64,000 bases of DNA from Dermatemys mawii (lineage: Eukaryota; Chordata; Testudines; Dermatemydidae): assembly GCA_007922305.1 (NCBI GenBank), contig ML677351.1:10321558-10385557 (forward strand). The letters run 5' to 3'. Positions 21,893 to 34,753 of this stretch are shown here, one piece after another. The first letter of the stretch is position 1; each line of letters starts with the position of its first letter. The notes beneath the pieces are model-generated. The model ran no database searches and was not told the origin of the DNA. It saw nothing but the letters and a program-made list of their open reading frames with translations. The position numbers were made by a program, and so were the translations under genes.

Positions 21893-22818
21893 ATAGAATC
21901 ATAGAAATGTAGGACTGGAAGGGACCTCAAGAAGTCATCTAAGTCCAGTCCCCTGTACATAAGGCAGGACTACATAATAACTAGACCATTCCTGACAGGT
22001 GTTTGTCTAACCTGTTCTTCAAAACCTCCAATGACAGAAATTCCATAACCTTCCCAGGCAATTTGTTCCAGTGTTTAACTACCCTGATGGTTAGGAAGTT
22101 CTTCATAATATCCAACATAAACCTTTTCTGCAATTTAAGCCCATTGCTTCTTCCCTATCCTCAGAGGTTAATTAGAACAATTCCCCACCCCCTTCTCTTT
22201 GTAACAACCTGTTATGAACTTGAAAACTGTTATGTCATAACATAAGAATGGCTGTACTGGGTCAGACCAAAGGTCTATCCAGATCAGTATCCGGTCTACT
22301 GACAGTGGCCAATTCCAGGTGCCCCACAGTGAGTGAACCCAGCAAGTAATGATCAAGTGATCTTGCTTGCCATCCATCACCATCCTCTGGCAAACAGAGG
22401 CTAGGGACACCATTCCATACCCAACGTGGCTAATAGCCATTAATGGACTTAACCTCCATGAATTTATCCAGTTCTCTTTTAAACTGTTATATTCCTAGCC
22501 TTCACAACCTCCTCAGGCAAGGAGTTCCACAGGTTGACTGTTCACTGTGTGAAGAACTACTTCCTTTTATTTTTTTTTAAACCTGCTGCCCATTGATTTC
22601 ATTTGGTGGCCCCTAGTTCTTATATTATGGGAACAAGTAAATAATTTTTCTCATTCACTTTCTCCACACCACTCATAATTTTATATACCTCTATCATATC
22701 CCCCCTTAGTCTCCTCTTTTCCAAGCTGAAAAGTCCTAGACTCTTTAATCTTTCCTCTTAGAGATCCCCTCAGCCTTCTCTTCTCCTGACCAAACAAATC
22801 CAAATTTTTCAATATAGG
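21893..22818 (-). mobile_element. CR1 LINE, outer copy interrupted by another CR1
   Basis: The + sequence starts with ATAGAATCATAGAAATGTAG, the complement of the CR1 tail. It runs through CCAGGCAATTTGTTCCAGTG and AACCTTTTCTGCAATTTAAG to about 22238, then resumes at about 22762 (CCCTCAGCCTTCTCTTCTCC, AACAAATCCAAATTTTTCAA). Rejoining these two parts gives the normal CR1 order, with the inner copy at 22239-22761 as an insertion. It is a 5'-truncated, non-functional copy. Confidence 0.85.
22239..22761 (-). mobile_element. CR1 LINE, inner nested copy
   Basis: It reads CATAAGAATGGCTGTACTGG, GGTCAGACCAAAGGTCTATC, AACAGAGGCTAGGGACACCA, GGCAAGGAGTTCCACAGGTT and CCTCTATCATATCCCCCCTT. This is the complement of the 3' end of the CR1 subfamily also seen at 16431 and 47832. 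It lies entirely within another CR1 copy, so it inserted later. Confidence 0.88.
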
Positions 22819-23744
22819 AAAACAGACACAAAAAAGTGAATTCTGAACTTGTAAAGCTCAATTATTTGTGTCTGTTAGCAGATTTAAGTTACACTCTTCT
22901 TTGAAGGGAACCCTAAGTATGAACTGTATGTCCAATTAAAATGAACACATTTAACATTTAAAAATTTGACTATTGAATATTCCTAGTAAACAAGCTGCAA
23001 GCCAACAGTTAATCAGCAAAATTCTTTTGCAAACAATTTTTCATATGATTAGAATCAATAAAGTTGTATGCTTCTCAGACAACTCATTCTCTCTAAATTA
23101 TTTGCTCAGTTCTAGTCCACCAGGAAATTTCATTTGTATATTTCTTTGTGAACTGATCAGAAACAATTTGTAACAGGAAATAAAATATTATCTGATCTCA
23201 AAGATTTTTTCGATTTCTCCCTTAATCTCCCTTAATTTCTCCCTTGATAAAGTATTTGTGTATATTTACTTACATGTTCAGGATACTCCAATACTAAACT
23301 GGCACAATTTAAATGTTGGCAAGGTTTGTGTCTGACCTTCTTAATGATTTCTCTAAGTAAATTAATTGTATTTACAGTCAGGCCATCTGGGATATCTTCA
23401 GTGAAACAAAGGAAGATTGTTGACAGGAAAGATTTTAGGTCACTTACAGGCTTGCATTCCAGCAAATCCAATCCAAGCATGAAGAGATGCGTCAGTGGAC
23501 ATGCAAGATAGCAGTATACAAAAATTCAGAAGCAAATGTTATCCTTTTCACTTTATTCATTATTGTTATATTTTATATTATGGTAGAATAGGGCCTGTAA
23601 CAAGGTGACATTTTCCTCAAAGGTAGTAAAGACTAGTGGTCAGTCAACACCTGTTTAACTCCTAGGACATTTTAGAGAGGATTAAGACCCATGATAGGAG
23701 CTATATGTTGGAATAAAGTAAGATGATCTCCAGGAAATAGTTAA
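22819..23744. other. No gene seen
   Basis: AT-rich DNA with a small tandem pattern of TCTCCCTTAAT units at about 23215-23245. Nothing else could be supported. Confidence 0.4.
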
Positions 23745-25470
23745 GACTTGGGAAAAATCCAAGCTACTGCTTCCTTAAAGGGTCTGGGGCTTTGTAGTGT
23801 TGAGGCAGGGCTCCCCTCTCCCCGAGACAACCAGGGCAAACCCTGGGAAGACTATGTACATTCTGTCTCTATCCTCAGAACAGAAGAAGGTGTGCCTGCT
23901 GGATCTTCCTTGCCTGAAGGGGAAGAGACTGCTTAGGAGAAAGGCCAGCTGTAGAAGAAACTGTTTGAGGCTCAAGAGCTGGCCTAAATTACACCTCCAG
24001 CTCCAAGGAGGAGAGCTGGGGGCTACAGAAAAGAGCAGATTCCCAGGGAGTAGAAGACAGCTCTTCTGGGATGGATAACATTTGGATTCAGATATATTAT
24101 TATAAACTGGTCTAATTAAAATAACCCAAGTCTTATGAGAAGAGAAAAGCCTGGGTGGAGTTTTTAAGGAGTCCAAGAAAGGAACCCTGAGATCAGGCAC
24201 TGCCGAGCAATTTATTCATTCTCAAAGTTTTCTGTCTCCCACTTGGTTTGTTCCAGATATTTTCTTAGCCTCTTCACAGACTGAAAATGCTTCAGCCTCA
24301 TCTCCTGGATTTCTGCCTCATTACCACATTTTCTTCAGGAGTTTCAATACTTGTTCCTATTTTGACCCGAGTTTCTGCTGTGCAGCAGTGAAGTCCAGAG
24401 TCTTTCATTTATATCTGTTTTCAAAATTTCTCGGTCCTCACTCAGCTACTACTTCTGGGTTTCCACTTTGTTTTTGGTGGTTCACGCAGACTCCAGGGGT
24501 CTCTGAAATTCAGTGTTATGAGATTCCAGTTCACTGATTGCCTTCTTGGCTTGGCTCTGGGTTGCTTCCTCTTTCACCTTAGCCAAGGCTGTTTGTTGTT
24601 CCTCCCCTTCTTTGCTAGCTGCCTTTATAATTCTTCAATATGAGTGTGCAACTCACAATCTGGTCTTGCAGATGGGTGGAGTCTTCCTCAAGCTTCCTGC
24701 AGGTTCTTTCCAACTCTGTCTGATACCCTTTTTTGAGAGGTAGGTGCACTTCCTCATTTGATCAAGGGTGTGTTTGTTCTTGAATTTAGCAAGACTGATG
24801 GTCTCTGATCACTTTCCCCAAGTGCAGCTTCTGCCTGGAACTCTCCTCTGTATTTGTGGCACAAAGGACTCCAACCCAGTTATGCTCTTTGGCAGCATTA
24901 GGACTGGCTCCTGGTGTGCTTCTTCCTGCAGTAAGAGTCTTAAATCTGGAACATTACCACTTTTGGCTTACAGAAATATCCTCTCCTTTCTAAGGATGAG
25001 CTCAAGTTGCTTGGTCCACTATTCCTGCCATGTGTGAATAGCCTTGGAACACTTCTCCCTTATTTCTAGGACCTGAGCTTCATGAGATAGTTGTCCTACC
25101 ATCCAGTTTGTACTAGAAAGCATTAAAAATGAAATTGTATATGTTATTTTGGGATTTTATGTACCTTCTCTAGTAGGAAGGGGATGCTAATGAAGTCATT
25201 TCCTTGAAGAGGTAGACATAGACTAGTTCAATTTGGATTTTCCAGGGACCAACAGACAAAGAAAGGGTTTTTGGATAAGTAATCCCACTTTTTAAACCAA
25301 TAAGATTAGTCCTTCAAATCCCCACCCTAGGGGATACCCAGTCTCATAGGGCCTCAATAAGCCCAATCCTTCCAACCCAACTCCGGGCCCTGTCAATTTG
25401 CTGGAACAGGAAGAAGGACCTAAGGCAGTTTAAAAAACAGGCTACTTAGCCTTTCTGGGGTGGAGAGCTG
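23745..25470. repeat. Unclassified repeat-like block, possibly LTR-derived flanks
   Basis: The GC-richer parts at 23765-24080 and 25140-25470 (GGGGATACCCAGTCTCATAG, GGAACAGGAAGAAGGACC) resemble sequences I associate with turtle LTR or internal retroelement DNA. They flank the coiled-coil-like remnant at 24190-25110. No terminal repeats or primer site could be read, so class and limits are open. Confidence 0.3.
24190..25110 (-). pseudogene. Decayed coding remnant of a coiled-coil protein, unidentified
   Basis: On - the sequence gives helix-rich, Glu/Lys/Gln-rich stretches separated by stops and frameshifts. In order: LSHEAQVLEIREKCSKAIHT, WTKQLELILRKERIFL, DLRLLLQEEAHQEP, KASKEGEEQQTALAKVKEEA, TQSQAKKAISELESHNTEF, then MRLKHFQSVKRLRKYLEQTK and WETENFENE. 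Heptad-like spacing suggests a long coiled coil. No introns are apparent over ~900 bases, which fits a processed pseudogene or a captured gene. I cannot name the parent gene. Confidence 0.45.
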
Positions 25471-25925
25471 CATTTCCCTTCCTTCTGACTGGGGTATTTC
25501 CAGATCAACAGTTCCTTTGCCTTCACTTTTTTGTTATTCCCAGCAGACAGGCATTCAAGGACACCAAATTGCTTTCTCTTCAAGGACCGATAATGAGTGA
25601 CTGTCAATAGTTATGTTACCCACACAGAACTTCTTACTCAAGCCTCTTTTATTCTTAAGGCAAAAACACTACACAGAAAACATTAAAACAATAAAAGAAA
25701 CTTACTTAAAAATGCACTGCTATTCAGTTTATCAACCCTGGCATAAATCAGAGTAGCTAAAGGGCTACTTTTTTACATGGTGACTGCCAATAAATTTTAG
25801 GGATTATTCTGCCATCAGCGTATGATTGAAGGCAGTGAGTCACCACATCCAGGGTGTTTTCTTTCCTGTACCAGCAACTGCGCATGGTAGGACTTGGCAT
25901 AGAAGACAGTAAAGTTGATTTACAC

Positions 25926-26095
25926 CAGAGACAAGCAACCTAAGGCCCATCAGGGTAAGCCACTGGCAGGCCATGAGACAGTTTGTTTACATTGACAACA
26001 CAGCCACCCACAGCTGCCTGCGGATGACTGATGTAAACAAACTGTCTTACAGTCCACCATCAGATTACCCATGGGCCGCAGATTGCCCACCACTG
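25926..26095. mobile_element. hAT-type MITE with exact 8-bp target duplication
   Basis: It is flanked by ATTTACAC on both sides (25918-25925 and 26096-26103), an exact 8-bp duplication. The left end is CAGAGACAAGCAACCTAAGG, the right end ATTGCCCACCACTG. An internal inverted repeat (AGACAGTTTGTTTACAT with ATGTAAACAAACTGTCT) folds the element. It is non-coding and in the same family group as 61450-61650. Confidence 0.92.
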
Positions 26096-26103
26096 ATTTA
26101 CAC

Positions 26104-29100
26104 CACCCAAGAATCCTGCTAGGCAAGGGGGACCCTTTAATGCCAGCTTTTTAGCAGCCCTAAATGGAGGGTAGGATCTCACTAAGGAAGGCCATATATT
26201 ATTCTAATTTATGTAAATAAGCTCAGAGACTAGGTTTAGGGCCATAAATTGTTATATAAATTTAATGCAAAAAGATATGCTAATGCAATGGTAAGGTCAC
26301 AGTATGCCAGCTCACAGGTCACAAAGTGAAAAAAGTGAAGGTTCAGCAGTGACATTAACTCAGCCACTCTGTATATGCTGAATATTTTCTGCTAGATTTT
26401 GGAACATAAGAAATATGTTAAGCAACATCTTTAATTGGAAATAAATATATTTATAACATGGATGAGTTAAAGTTTCTGTTGGAACTTTTCTTTCTGCATT
26501 GCTCACATTTGATTTTACCTGTGGTTCTATTAACATAATTTTTGCATTGAATATTTCTTTCCCTCCCCGCAAAAACGGGAGAAAAAATTGCCTGTTATTA
26601 ATACTGTTAGCCTCTAAGTAGTTCCAATTAGACTTCAAGTTCACACATATAAGGTGTAATTAGGTGAAGCATGCTCTCCCTTTGCTGCTGGTGGTATTTT
26701 CCTGGAGACATCTTTTGGAGGACAGCGTGAGCAAGGTAAGAACTCATTTTTTATATTCTTATAGGTGTATCTTTATAATTGGCAGGGGGGAGGGAGGAAG
26801 AGGACAAATCCAACCAAGAGCCTGATTCTTCACTCACTGTCTTCTGCTACAGGTAAGTGTAATTCCATTGAAGTCAGCAGAGTTATACAAATATAAAACT
26901 AGCATAAGGGAGAGCAAGAACAGGGCTCTTTTAAATTATAGTTTAAAATTTGCAAGTTATTATATTTTCCAACAAGTTGCAGAGATCTTATAAGAATGGG
27001 ATCCACCAGGTATTGTGCACTTGTTATATTCTTTCGCCCCTGATGTTGACAGATTTCTTTAAGGATTTTGTAGTGTCTTTCTGGCCTGTAACCCCTCCTC
27101 TGCACAATTGGGTGGAGGAGAGGGGGTGAATGGGCTTCACTCCTGGAGAGTACAGTTGAGCAAGGTGCAGGGGTATAAGTAAGCAGAGCCAGGAAAAAGG
27201 GCTGATATGGATTATTTCACCCATAGAGCAATGGGAAAGCAGTTTTGTGCCTGACCTTTGTGCTGTGGCGAGAGCAGAGTTTTGGGCTGCTCCTTACTCA
27301 GGCAAATCTGGACCACAAAAAGTGGAAGTACTAACATGCCTTTAACCTCATTTCTAACTTGCATCCTTACAGTCCAATTCTGCCACTCTTATTTGGACTG
27401 GGTGCAATTCAGCCCTGTTCAAAGCTCAACCTATGCATCATTTAATTTTATTGGGTTTAAATGGGGCAGATGTGATGCACGGAATCTTATGTTGGCCACT
27501 TCCCACAAAAAAAGTGGATTCAGTCTGTGATAATTCTCCTCCTACCTTTGCTAGGGGCTGAGCAACTCCCCACTACATCCCTGACCATCCGTGCACCTTT
27601 ACACATACAAAGCACCGATCAAGTAGTTTTTTGTATGGCTAGTGAGTGCAGTGACAAAACTTAAGTTCAACTCCCTTCCCCTCAACAGATTGTGGGGAAT
27701 AATAGCAGACAAGCTATTGTTCTTTTTCAGAATTCTACTATTTTTTCCAGTGACTCTTCTATGACTAAATAGGTTAAGGTACTTTCCACAATATAGTAGG
27801 TGTATTTTGTTTTTCTAAAGTTGTACAGATCTTTTCAAGGTCTATCTGAGCTTGAGGCAGAATGAGAATCTAGGCTCTCTTCCAAAGGGCATTGTGTACT
27901 ACAGGTAGCAAGAAAGGATCAGCAAACAACATCAATTACCTGCAGCTGGAGCAATGTAAAAAACCTTCCATCTCCAAGGATAAATAGATCCCTAGACTTT
28001 GTGAATTGTGGTATCAGTACTTCAAGACTAGAAGTCTGACATTTTCTATTCCATCTTTGTGCTCATGCTATTGGAATGCAATTGGCTGCAATTTTAACTT
28101 TTTACATGAGTAGAATTCTATAGTATTGGCTATCGTAGTGTGACTCAGAGGTATTTGAGAATGATAGGAAAAGTAGAGCCATCCCACACTTTCCTTTTCA
28201 GGGGATCTGTTTGTAATTTTTAGAGGACCATTGAGCCTCCTTTTAAGTTTGCTGTTTAAACAGAATTAACATTCCTAGCATGGAAGTTTACATTTCTCCT
28301 CATCATAGAATCAGCAAAGCAGAATTTGGAAGGTCACACTTCCATCCTGCAATTAATCTTTCCTTTCATAAATTAATCAAAGGGATATTATTTTCCTCAG
28401 TCTAGATTTAAGGTTTCTATACAGTGTATTGTAGTGTTGCAATTTTTCAGACTTTTTAAAAAGAGTTGATAGGCTTTGGCCAAAGCTCCATTTGTCAGAA
28501 GCGGCAGCCTATATTACTAGCTGGATGTAAGAAAGACATTTAATCACTATCTTAAAAGAATTATATGAGTGATTCAACCCAAGGTGAATAAGAGTACTTC
28601 CATCTTTAACAGGTCCTAAATTGATGAAAAAACCCTCATCAGATCAAGAATTGTAATTTTCTTCTATTTGTGTCTTCTCTCACACTTCAAAACTTCACCA
28701 CGAAATACAAGAAAATAGTGAAGTAGAAGTTCTACATTTGAACAAATGGCTATTCTATTCTTAAATTTGTGATGTTATATAGGTCTAAACTTGTTCTTTT
28801 TACTACTTTTTTCTATGTCAAATAGCTTGGATCCATAATATTGAAAAATCTTAATTATATTTTATTTCATAGCAACAACATAGGCTAGGGTTGACTACTT
28901 CTGTTGAGACTGCTTATAGAGTAAAATTTTTCTGTATCAATTAAATTCAAGTTTAGATTCTGTATACTTCCAGAACACTTTAATTTTCTCTATTGTGTTG
29001 CACAGTTGCAGACAGATCATTACTGGGAAAGTGTAGCCTATTCAAAATGTATGAGACATCACCTGCAATATCATCCATACCATCATATACCTCTGTTTCA

Positions 29101-30253
29101 GCCAGAAGCCTGAGCTATATAAGCTAAACAGAAAATCTTAAACAGACAGTACAAGTTTTGCTGAAAGTTGTAAATGTACCAGTGACACTGACAATGAAGA
29201 AGAGAACAAATTTTAGGAAGAAAAGTCCAACTGACTTACCACACCTGCTGTGTTTTGATTTACCTAAGCCCTGCCTTCCTGCTATTTAACCAAACCCCTC
29301 TAAATAAAAAAGACTTGATGTTACTTGAATCCATATCTATTATCTTTGCTTTTGTGTCCTTCCTTGACAACTGGATTAATATGTTCTTCTCTTCATGTGA
29401 CACACTTGTGCCTTCATTTCCTAATTTATTTCTAAGTTTTCAGTTTTTAGGGTTATATTGTGTCTGTTAAGACATCACGTATGTAGATGAGTCACAAAAA
29501 CACCATAAAGCAGCAACAAGAGTATTGAAACAATTCTGAATAACTCAAACAGAATTTATCCGAAGGAGTGCAAGCCAGAATAGGAGCTCTTCTTGAAAAC
29601 CTTTTATAAAGTGCACTTCCTATTTGTTGGCTGAGGCTGAAGAACCATTGGCTCTCTCGCTCTCTCTCTCCTCATCCTGTTTGCTGACTGTAGAGTCAAC
29701 ATCAATGCTAGACTTGCATAATCTTTGCACTCGAAGAACAAGGGCTAGAATTGTGACTGGCTACTACACAGGTGCATAAGGAAAGATGGCAAGGTTCCTC
29801 AACTGAAACTCACACCCATGCTGACAGCTGATACCAGGTCTAAGCACCATTTAACTCACTAAAGCTCTATTCTGAAATCTAAAATGCAGCACTGACCTTG
29901 TATTAGCCCTGTGACCAGGGATGTATGCTTTCATCTCCTTTGTACATTTGGATAGAGTCAACTAAACCTAGATCATAACACCTGAGAGACTCATACCAGA
30001 ATAGCGACCTATGTGCTGGACTATTAGATTAAATATTGAAGGAGTTACCCAAGCCTTAAAGGATGAAGAAAAAACAAAGAAAGGATAAATTATATTAGAT
30101 CACTTTTCTTCTTGTTTTTAGTAACTATGTTATAGATTTTGGATGCAAAGCTGCTCAGCTTGCAGCTGCCTTTGTATAAAGTGCAAGATCAGAAGAGAGG
30201 AAGCTTCTGGTAGAACTTTCTCCAAGATTCTCACTTGACTTTGTGATACATTT
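26104..30253. other. No gene identified
   Basis: Mostly AT-rich. A decayed palindromic repeat (GAGCCTGATTCTTCACTCAC, TTCCATTGAAGTCAGCAGAG) lies at about 26817-26885. A weak candidate exon is at 26708-26735 (see findings). A trace of CR1-tail-like sequence (ATAGAATCAGCAAAGCAG) lies near 28305. Nothing else could be supported. Confidence 0.4.
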
Positions 30254-30327
30254 ACCCTCTCCCACCAAAATTTGGTCTGAAGTAGCCTAAACCCTCTCCC
30301 ACCAAAATTTGGTCTGAAGTAGCCTAA
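30254..30327 (+). repeat. Exact 37-bp tandem duplication
   Basis: The unit beginning ACCCTCTCCCACCAAAATTT and ending GAAGTAGCCTAA occurs twice with no mismatch and no spacer (30254-30290, 30291-30327). The lack of divergence points to a recent slippage event or an assembly artefact. Confidence 0.97.
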
Positions 30328-30660
30328 TTCTGTTCACCTTTAAGGCATACTTCAAAGTCAGTCTGTCACACAAAGTGGATGCATTTCTCTATTTTCTCAT
30401 TTTACTCACTTATATGAATTTCAAGTTGTTCACAAATAGACATTTCAGGACTAATATATATATATTCAGTCAATTCAATTCAGAAAACAAGATTTTAAAA
30501 AAAGGTTTTCGCATCCATTTCCCCACAAAATATCTCTAATAAAGTATTCTGTAAACACTCAGACTATGGTTTTTACCCTAAGCTATTTAGCATCAATTTA
30601 ATGTCATCTGTGGGTTCTCTAGAAGCATAAGCTGGAATTCACAATGGGCACTTAGGCTTC

Positions 30661-30775
30661 TTTTAAGGTCAGGCTTAACAAAGCCCTGGCTGGGATGATT
30701 TAGTTGGGATTAGTCCTACTTTAAGCAGGGGGTTGGACTGAGGTCCCTTCCAAGTCTGAGATTCTATGATTCTTG
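30661..30775 (+). mobile_element. CR1 LINE 3' tail
   Basis: AAGGTCAGGCTTAACAAAGC, CCCTGGCTGGGATGATTTAG and AGCAGGGGGTTGGACTGAGG match the end of the CR1 copy at 1165-1740. It ends with GAGATTCTATGATTC, the CR1 tail repeat. Confidence 0.9.
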
Positions 30776-31978
30776 CCACCCAGTTGAATTCAGAACCCTG
30801 AGTTAGGCAACCATGTTTCACATATAAAGTTCAGGAAGAGTTAAGTTTCTAACCGGGATTCACAAAAGTCGGCAAACAGAACGAGGAGCCACATGAGCCA
30901 GATAATAGGGAATGCTGAGGTGAAGGATGTGGTCTAAGCCCCACCCCTCAGAGAGTGGTAGGTGCCTAACTTTGGGCTAGAAGGAGTTTTCTAGGGATTC
31001 ACAGCCATGAACCCTCTCTTGATGTTAAGTGACTAAGCCAGATCAATCCTTTTTCAAGAAAAAAGGAGGAGGAAGTGCTGCCTTCCCTTTCTTACAATTT
31101 TTAATTCCGTGTTTTGAGTATTCACCCAGGATGCTGGAGGCCAGGTTTAAATCCCCCCCTCTTCCTGATAAGGAGTGGGGAGTGGAACCTGAGAGTCTCT
31201 GCTCTTAGTTAAGGGTAAACTTCAGTTCATAAATAATTTACTAAATTAAAAAAAGAGATCTGAGGCAGATTTTGCTTTGCTTTTATTAATCCATTCAAGC
31301 ACATGCACACAAAAACTGTACATTTCCACTAACTAGAAGAATACAATGGACATAGCCTGCATGTACCAACACTTCATTTCTTGAAGCCAGTTATTGCCAT
31401 TCCTTCTCTCATCCTTGCATGGGAAGGAGGCTACTATTTCAAACAGGTACCTGATTTCCCAGAGACAGTGACATACCTTCGCTCATCAGAATGCTCATTC
31501 TGATTGACTTCCAGTGGATTAGATGGCACCTAAGAACACCCAAATGAGCTCCACGGAGTCCCCTACTGCATCGCTCATTCTCCTCCCCTTCCTCTTCCAT
31601 TCTCCAAGGTAAGCAACCTATCAATGAAGGATAATAAAACAACTCAGATACACTACAGTTCTGGTGCAGAAGAACATGGACAGATTAGATAAATACAGTA
31701 GGCAAATTAGCTAGCTAGAAGAGCCAAAGAGAGGAAAAAGAAGAAATATTTTGTAGGCCAATATTTTAGAAAGCAGAAGTAAGGAGGAGAAAAGAAAGAA
31801 AGATGTAGTAATTAAAACACCTTCAGCTAAATTGATTGTCCATTAATTGGTAATCTGTTAATGTACTACCCTATGCAGTGACTTTGACATGGCAAAATTA
31901 CTTTCCCTTTACTTTCCACTGCTTTGCATTTTGTTCAGTCATTCACAAATGCACATAAAACTCAATCCAATCACAATA

Positions 31979-32278
31979 CAGTAGACTCTCAATTATCCAG
32001 GACTGGGTTAACCAGGTTGTGGATTAACCAGGATATAAAAAAAAAATATGTGTAAATCTCTGCCTTTGATGCCGCCCCAAGCACAAAAAAACACCCAACA
32101 AAAAAAAAAACCACTAGGGTACAGGGAAGCCAGTGAACCAACACCCCCTCCCCCCGGCACAGGTTGGCTGGTGAACCGACCCCCCCGCACCATATTTCCT
32201 ATGGACGGTGATTATCAGGGATTTTATTAACCAGGATTAATTTTTTCCCTATCATCCTGGACAATTGAGAGTCTACTG
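31979..32278. mobile_element. Pogo/Tigger-like MITE flanked by TA
   Basis: The ends CAGTAGACTCTCAATTATCC and its complement GGACAATTGAGAGTCTACTG (one mismatch) form a terminal inverted repeat of about 24 bp. Each is bordered by TA (31977-31978 and 32279-32280). CAGTAG termini with TA duplication fit Tc1/mariner, most likely the pogo/Tigger branch. At 300 bp it encodes no transposase. Confidence 0.88.
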
Positions 32279-34653
32279 TAGTTGTATTTTGCACCCACTT
32301 TGCATAGGTCTAAAAGATGATCCAAGATGAATCAGAGGCCCACAGAGTGATCCTCTCACTGAGCTTGTGAGAAAACAGCTTCCCTTATCAGATATCCACT
32401 CTCAAGTGTCCTGTAGCATACAGCTGTTCCAGAAAGTAAGGTCTTTGGGCTCATTCTCATCTAAAATCTGATCATTCTCAATCTTTGGAATCTGAATTTA
32501 AACTATGCAACCTTTAATTAATATCACTTCATTTAAATTAATAATCATAATGATTAACCCAGGTCTAAGTTTCAACCATTTAGCAATTTTAGGCAAATTA
32601 GTTACATAGACGAGCCAAACTTTAAAATTCTATTTCATGAGGGTTTTATTGTTGTTACATAATAAGCGTCTAACCTTCATTTCACTGGTAAGGACTGAAT
32701 CAGAATATCTGTTGCAATATCTCTTCCCTCGTCCCCACCCATTTTTAAAAGGAATTTTGGCTGTAAAAAAATCATGATAGTAACCTGGCATATAAAAGTT
32801 CACTCAGCAAGTATCACTTTTTTTTTAAAAAAAAAAAAAATCTATTGCCCTTCATCTAGGAGAAAAAAGAATATTTATTGATTTTGGATGTATTTTGTCT
32901 GGATCATAATTGGTCCTCATTTAATTAGCTGGTAAGCTAGTGACCAAATTGGTTTTGAAAATAAAATTTGAAATGGCTGATATCTTTTGAGTCATACCAC
33001 TGAATCATGATATGTGTAAAAGTCATCTGAGGCTTACGCTTGAAACAAATTAACTATGCTGTCATTTCTTTTTTCTCTTGAAGAAGACACTCAGGGAAAT
33101 TCTTGCAATTACTTTTTATTGAATTTATGACAATGTATTTTTTTTTAACATTCTTAAAACATTCCACTGGCGACAAGATTGAACTCGATGGCAGGGGAGA
33201 AGAGACACACATCAGTTCAAACAACCTTATGATGATCTAATCAATGACCAATCTAATCTTCTTCTTCTCCTGAAACTATGAGTTAAAATAAAATACTTGT
33301 GCTTCACTGTTCAGAATGAATCCTAACTGCTGCACTCCAGTACTTTATATCATCAGGCTATTTGCACAACACATCATCAGACTGACAGTTTTAGGAATAA
33401 TACATTTCCATGATATGTAATGCACTGGTGCCTTTTCTCTGATGATGTACTAGCAGAAAACCATATATAGTATAGAGTTGGTTTCTTCTGCAAAAATGTA
33501 GTAACATTGTACTTGTGGGTAGATACAGGATAATATTTTGGCGGATTCCTTAAACTGCTGAAATATGGGGAAGAAATAAACATATTATTTGTTTGCTGCA
33601 TAGTACAGAAGTAGCATGCCTATTTGGTGCTCCCAGTGGCTCTTGCAAATATATGATCCTGAAAAATAGGTCACTAATCATATCTTAATTTGAATAGTTC
33701 ATATTTAACAAAGCTTTACTGAAATCACTTAAAATATTTCCCCTTCCTCATAAATTACCAGTCCACCTTCTAAGTGTCCCCAAAGCCTGTGGAAATAAAA
33801 ATGCTTTGAGAAATTCTTTGAAGGACAACACATTTGAGCTCTTTTGGAGCAATGAGTGAGGTTGACTTTCAGATTTTAATCTATTAAAAATGTTTGCAAA
33901 ACTGTGCTTCCCCCCACAACTAGAAAGCAATATAGTTTTTAATAAGGGTCCTTCATAAATGTTTTGATGTATTTATTCATGCTTACTTTTAAAATATGTT
34001 AGTTTATATTTCTATTTAAGTTTTTTGCTAGTCTGCCATGTGTTTGCTATAAAAGGTCATTTTACCTTTTAGAGCATTACTAAACACTGCATTCTCAATT
34101 ATTTGGTGGTAAATCCCAATAATCAAATGATCATTTGGGGACAAGAGAATTGATGTTTGCCCAGAAGTTACTAAAATTAACTCAATTTTTTTCCCAAGCA
34201 ATGAGTAGTTCCTTCTGCCTCAGATTCCTCCTATGTAAACAGAGTACACTCTATGTATACCAGACCTGCATTTCAGTTACCATTTTCTGCAAGTAACAAA
34301 GTACTGATCTGCATGTTCATAGTCTCAATTTTAGCTATGGATTTTTATTAAAATGTTATAAAATAAATATTTAAAATGCGAACCCAAACTAGATGAGAGA
34401 GAGAGAGAGAGAGGATATATATTTAAATTTTGAATTTATTAGCCAAAATTATGTTTAACCTAAAAAATACTTTTATAAAAGTATTCAGTGGTAAATCAAG
34501 TGGATAGTTTTGTTGGCTTCACTTCGTAAGATCAGAATTTAGGGTTTTGTGATTCTACTGCTAGATTTGGCAACATCATAAATATCTGAAGTAGAGCAGA
34601 GAGCTGTGCTGACAGCACTTTCAGTGCTTTTTATTCCATCATTTCCTCTTGCA
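32279..34653. other. No gene identified
   Basis: AT-rich, with homopolymer T then A tracts at about 32819-32840 and a short (GA)n at about 34396-34413. No recognisable repeat or coding block. Confidence 0.4.
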
Positions 34654-34654
34654 G

Positions 34655-34682
34655 GACAAATATATCACTAAGGTCATCAAAG
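34655..34682 (+). other. Candidate 28-nt host exon (microexon)
   Basis: A strong acceptor (TTCCATCATTTCCTCTTGCAG) ends at 34654, and a strong donor (AAAG|GTAAGAAT) begins at 34683. Two frames are open: DKYITKVIK and TNISLRSSK. No parent gene is recognised and such signals occur by chance in AT-rich DNA, so this is only a candidate. Confidence 0.25.
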
Positions 34683-34753
34683 GTAAGAATACCTCCCATG
34701 AACAGGACATTTCAAAATTAAATATTTCTGAATCATTTCCACTTGTAGAATAC

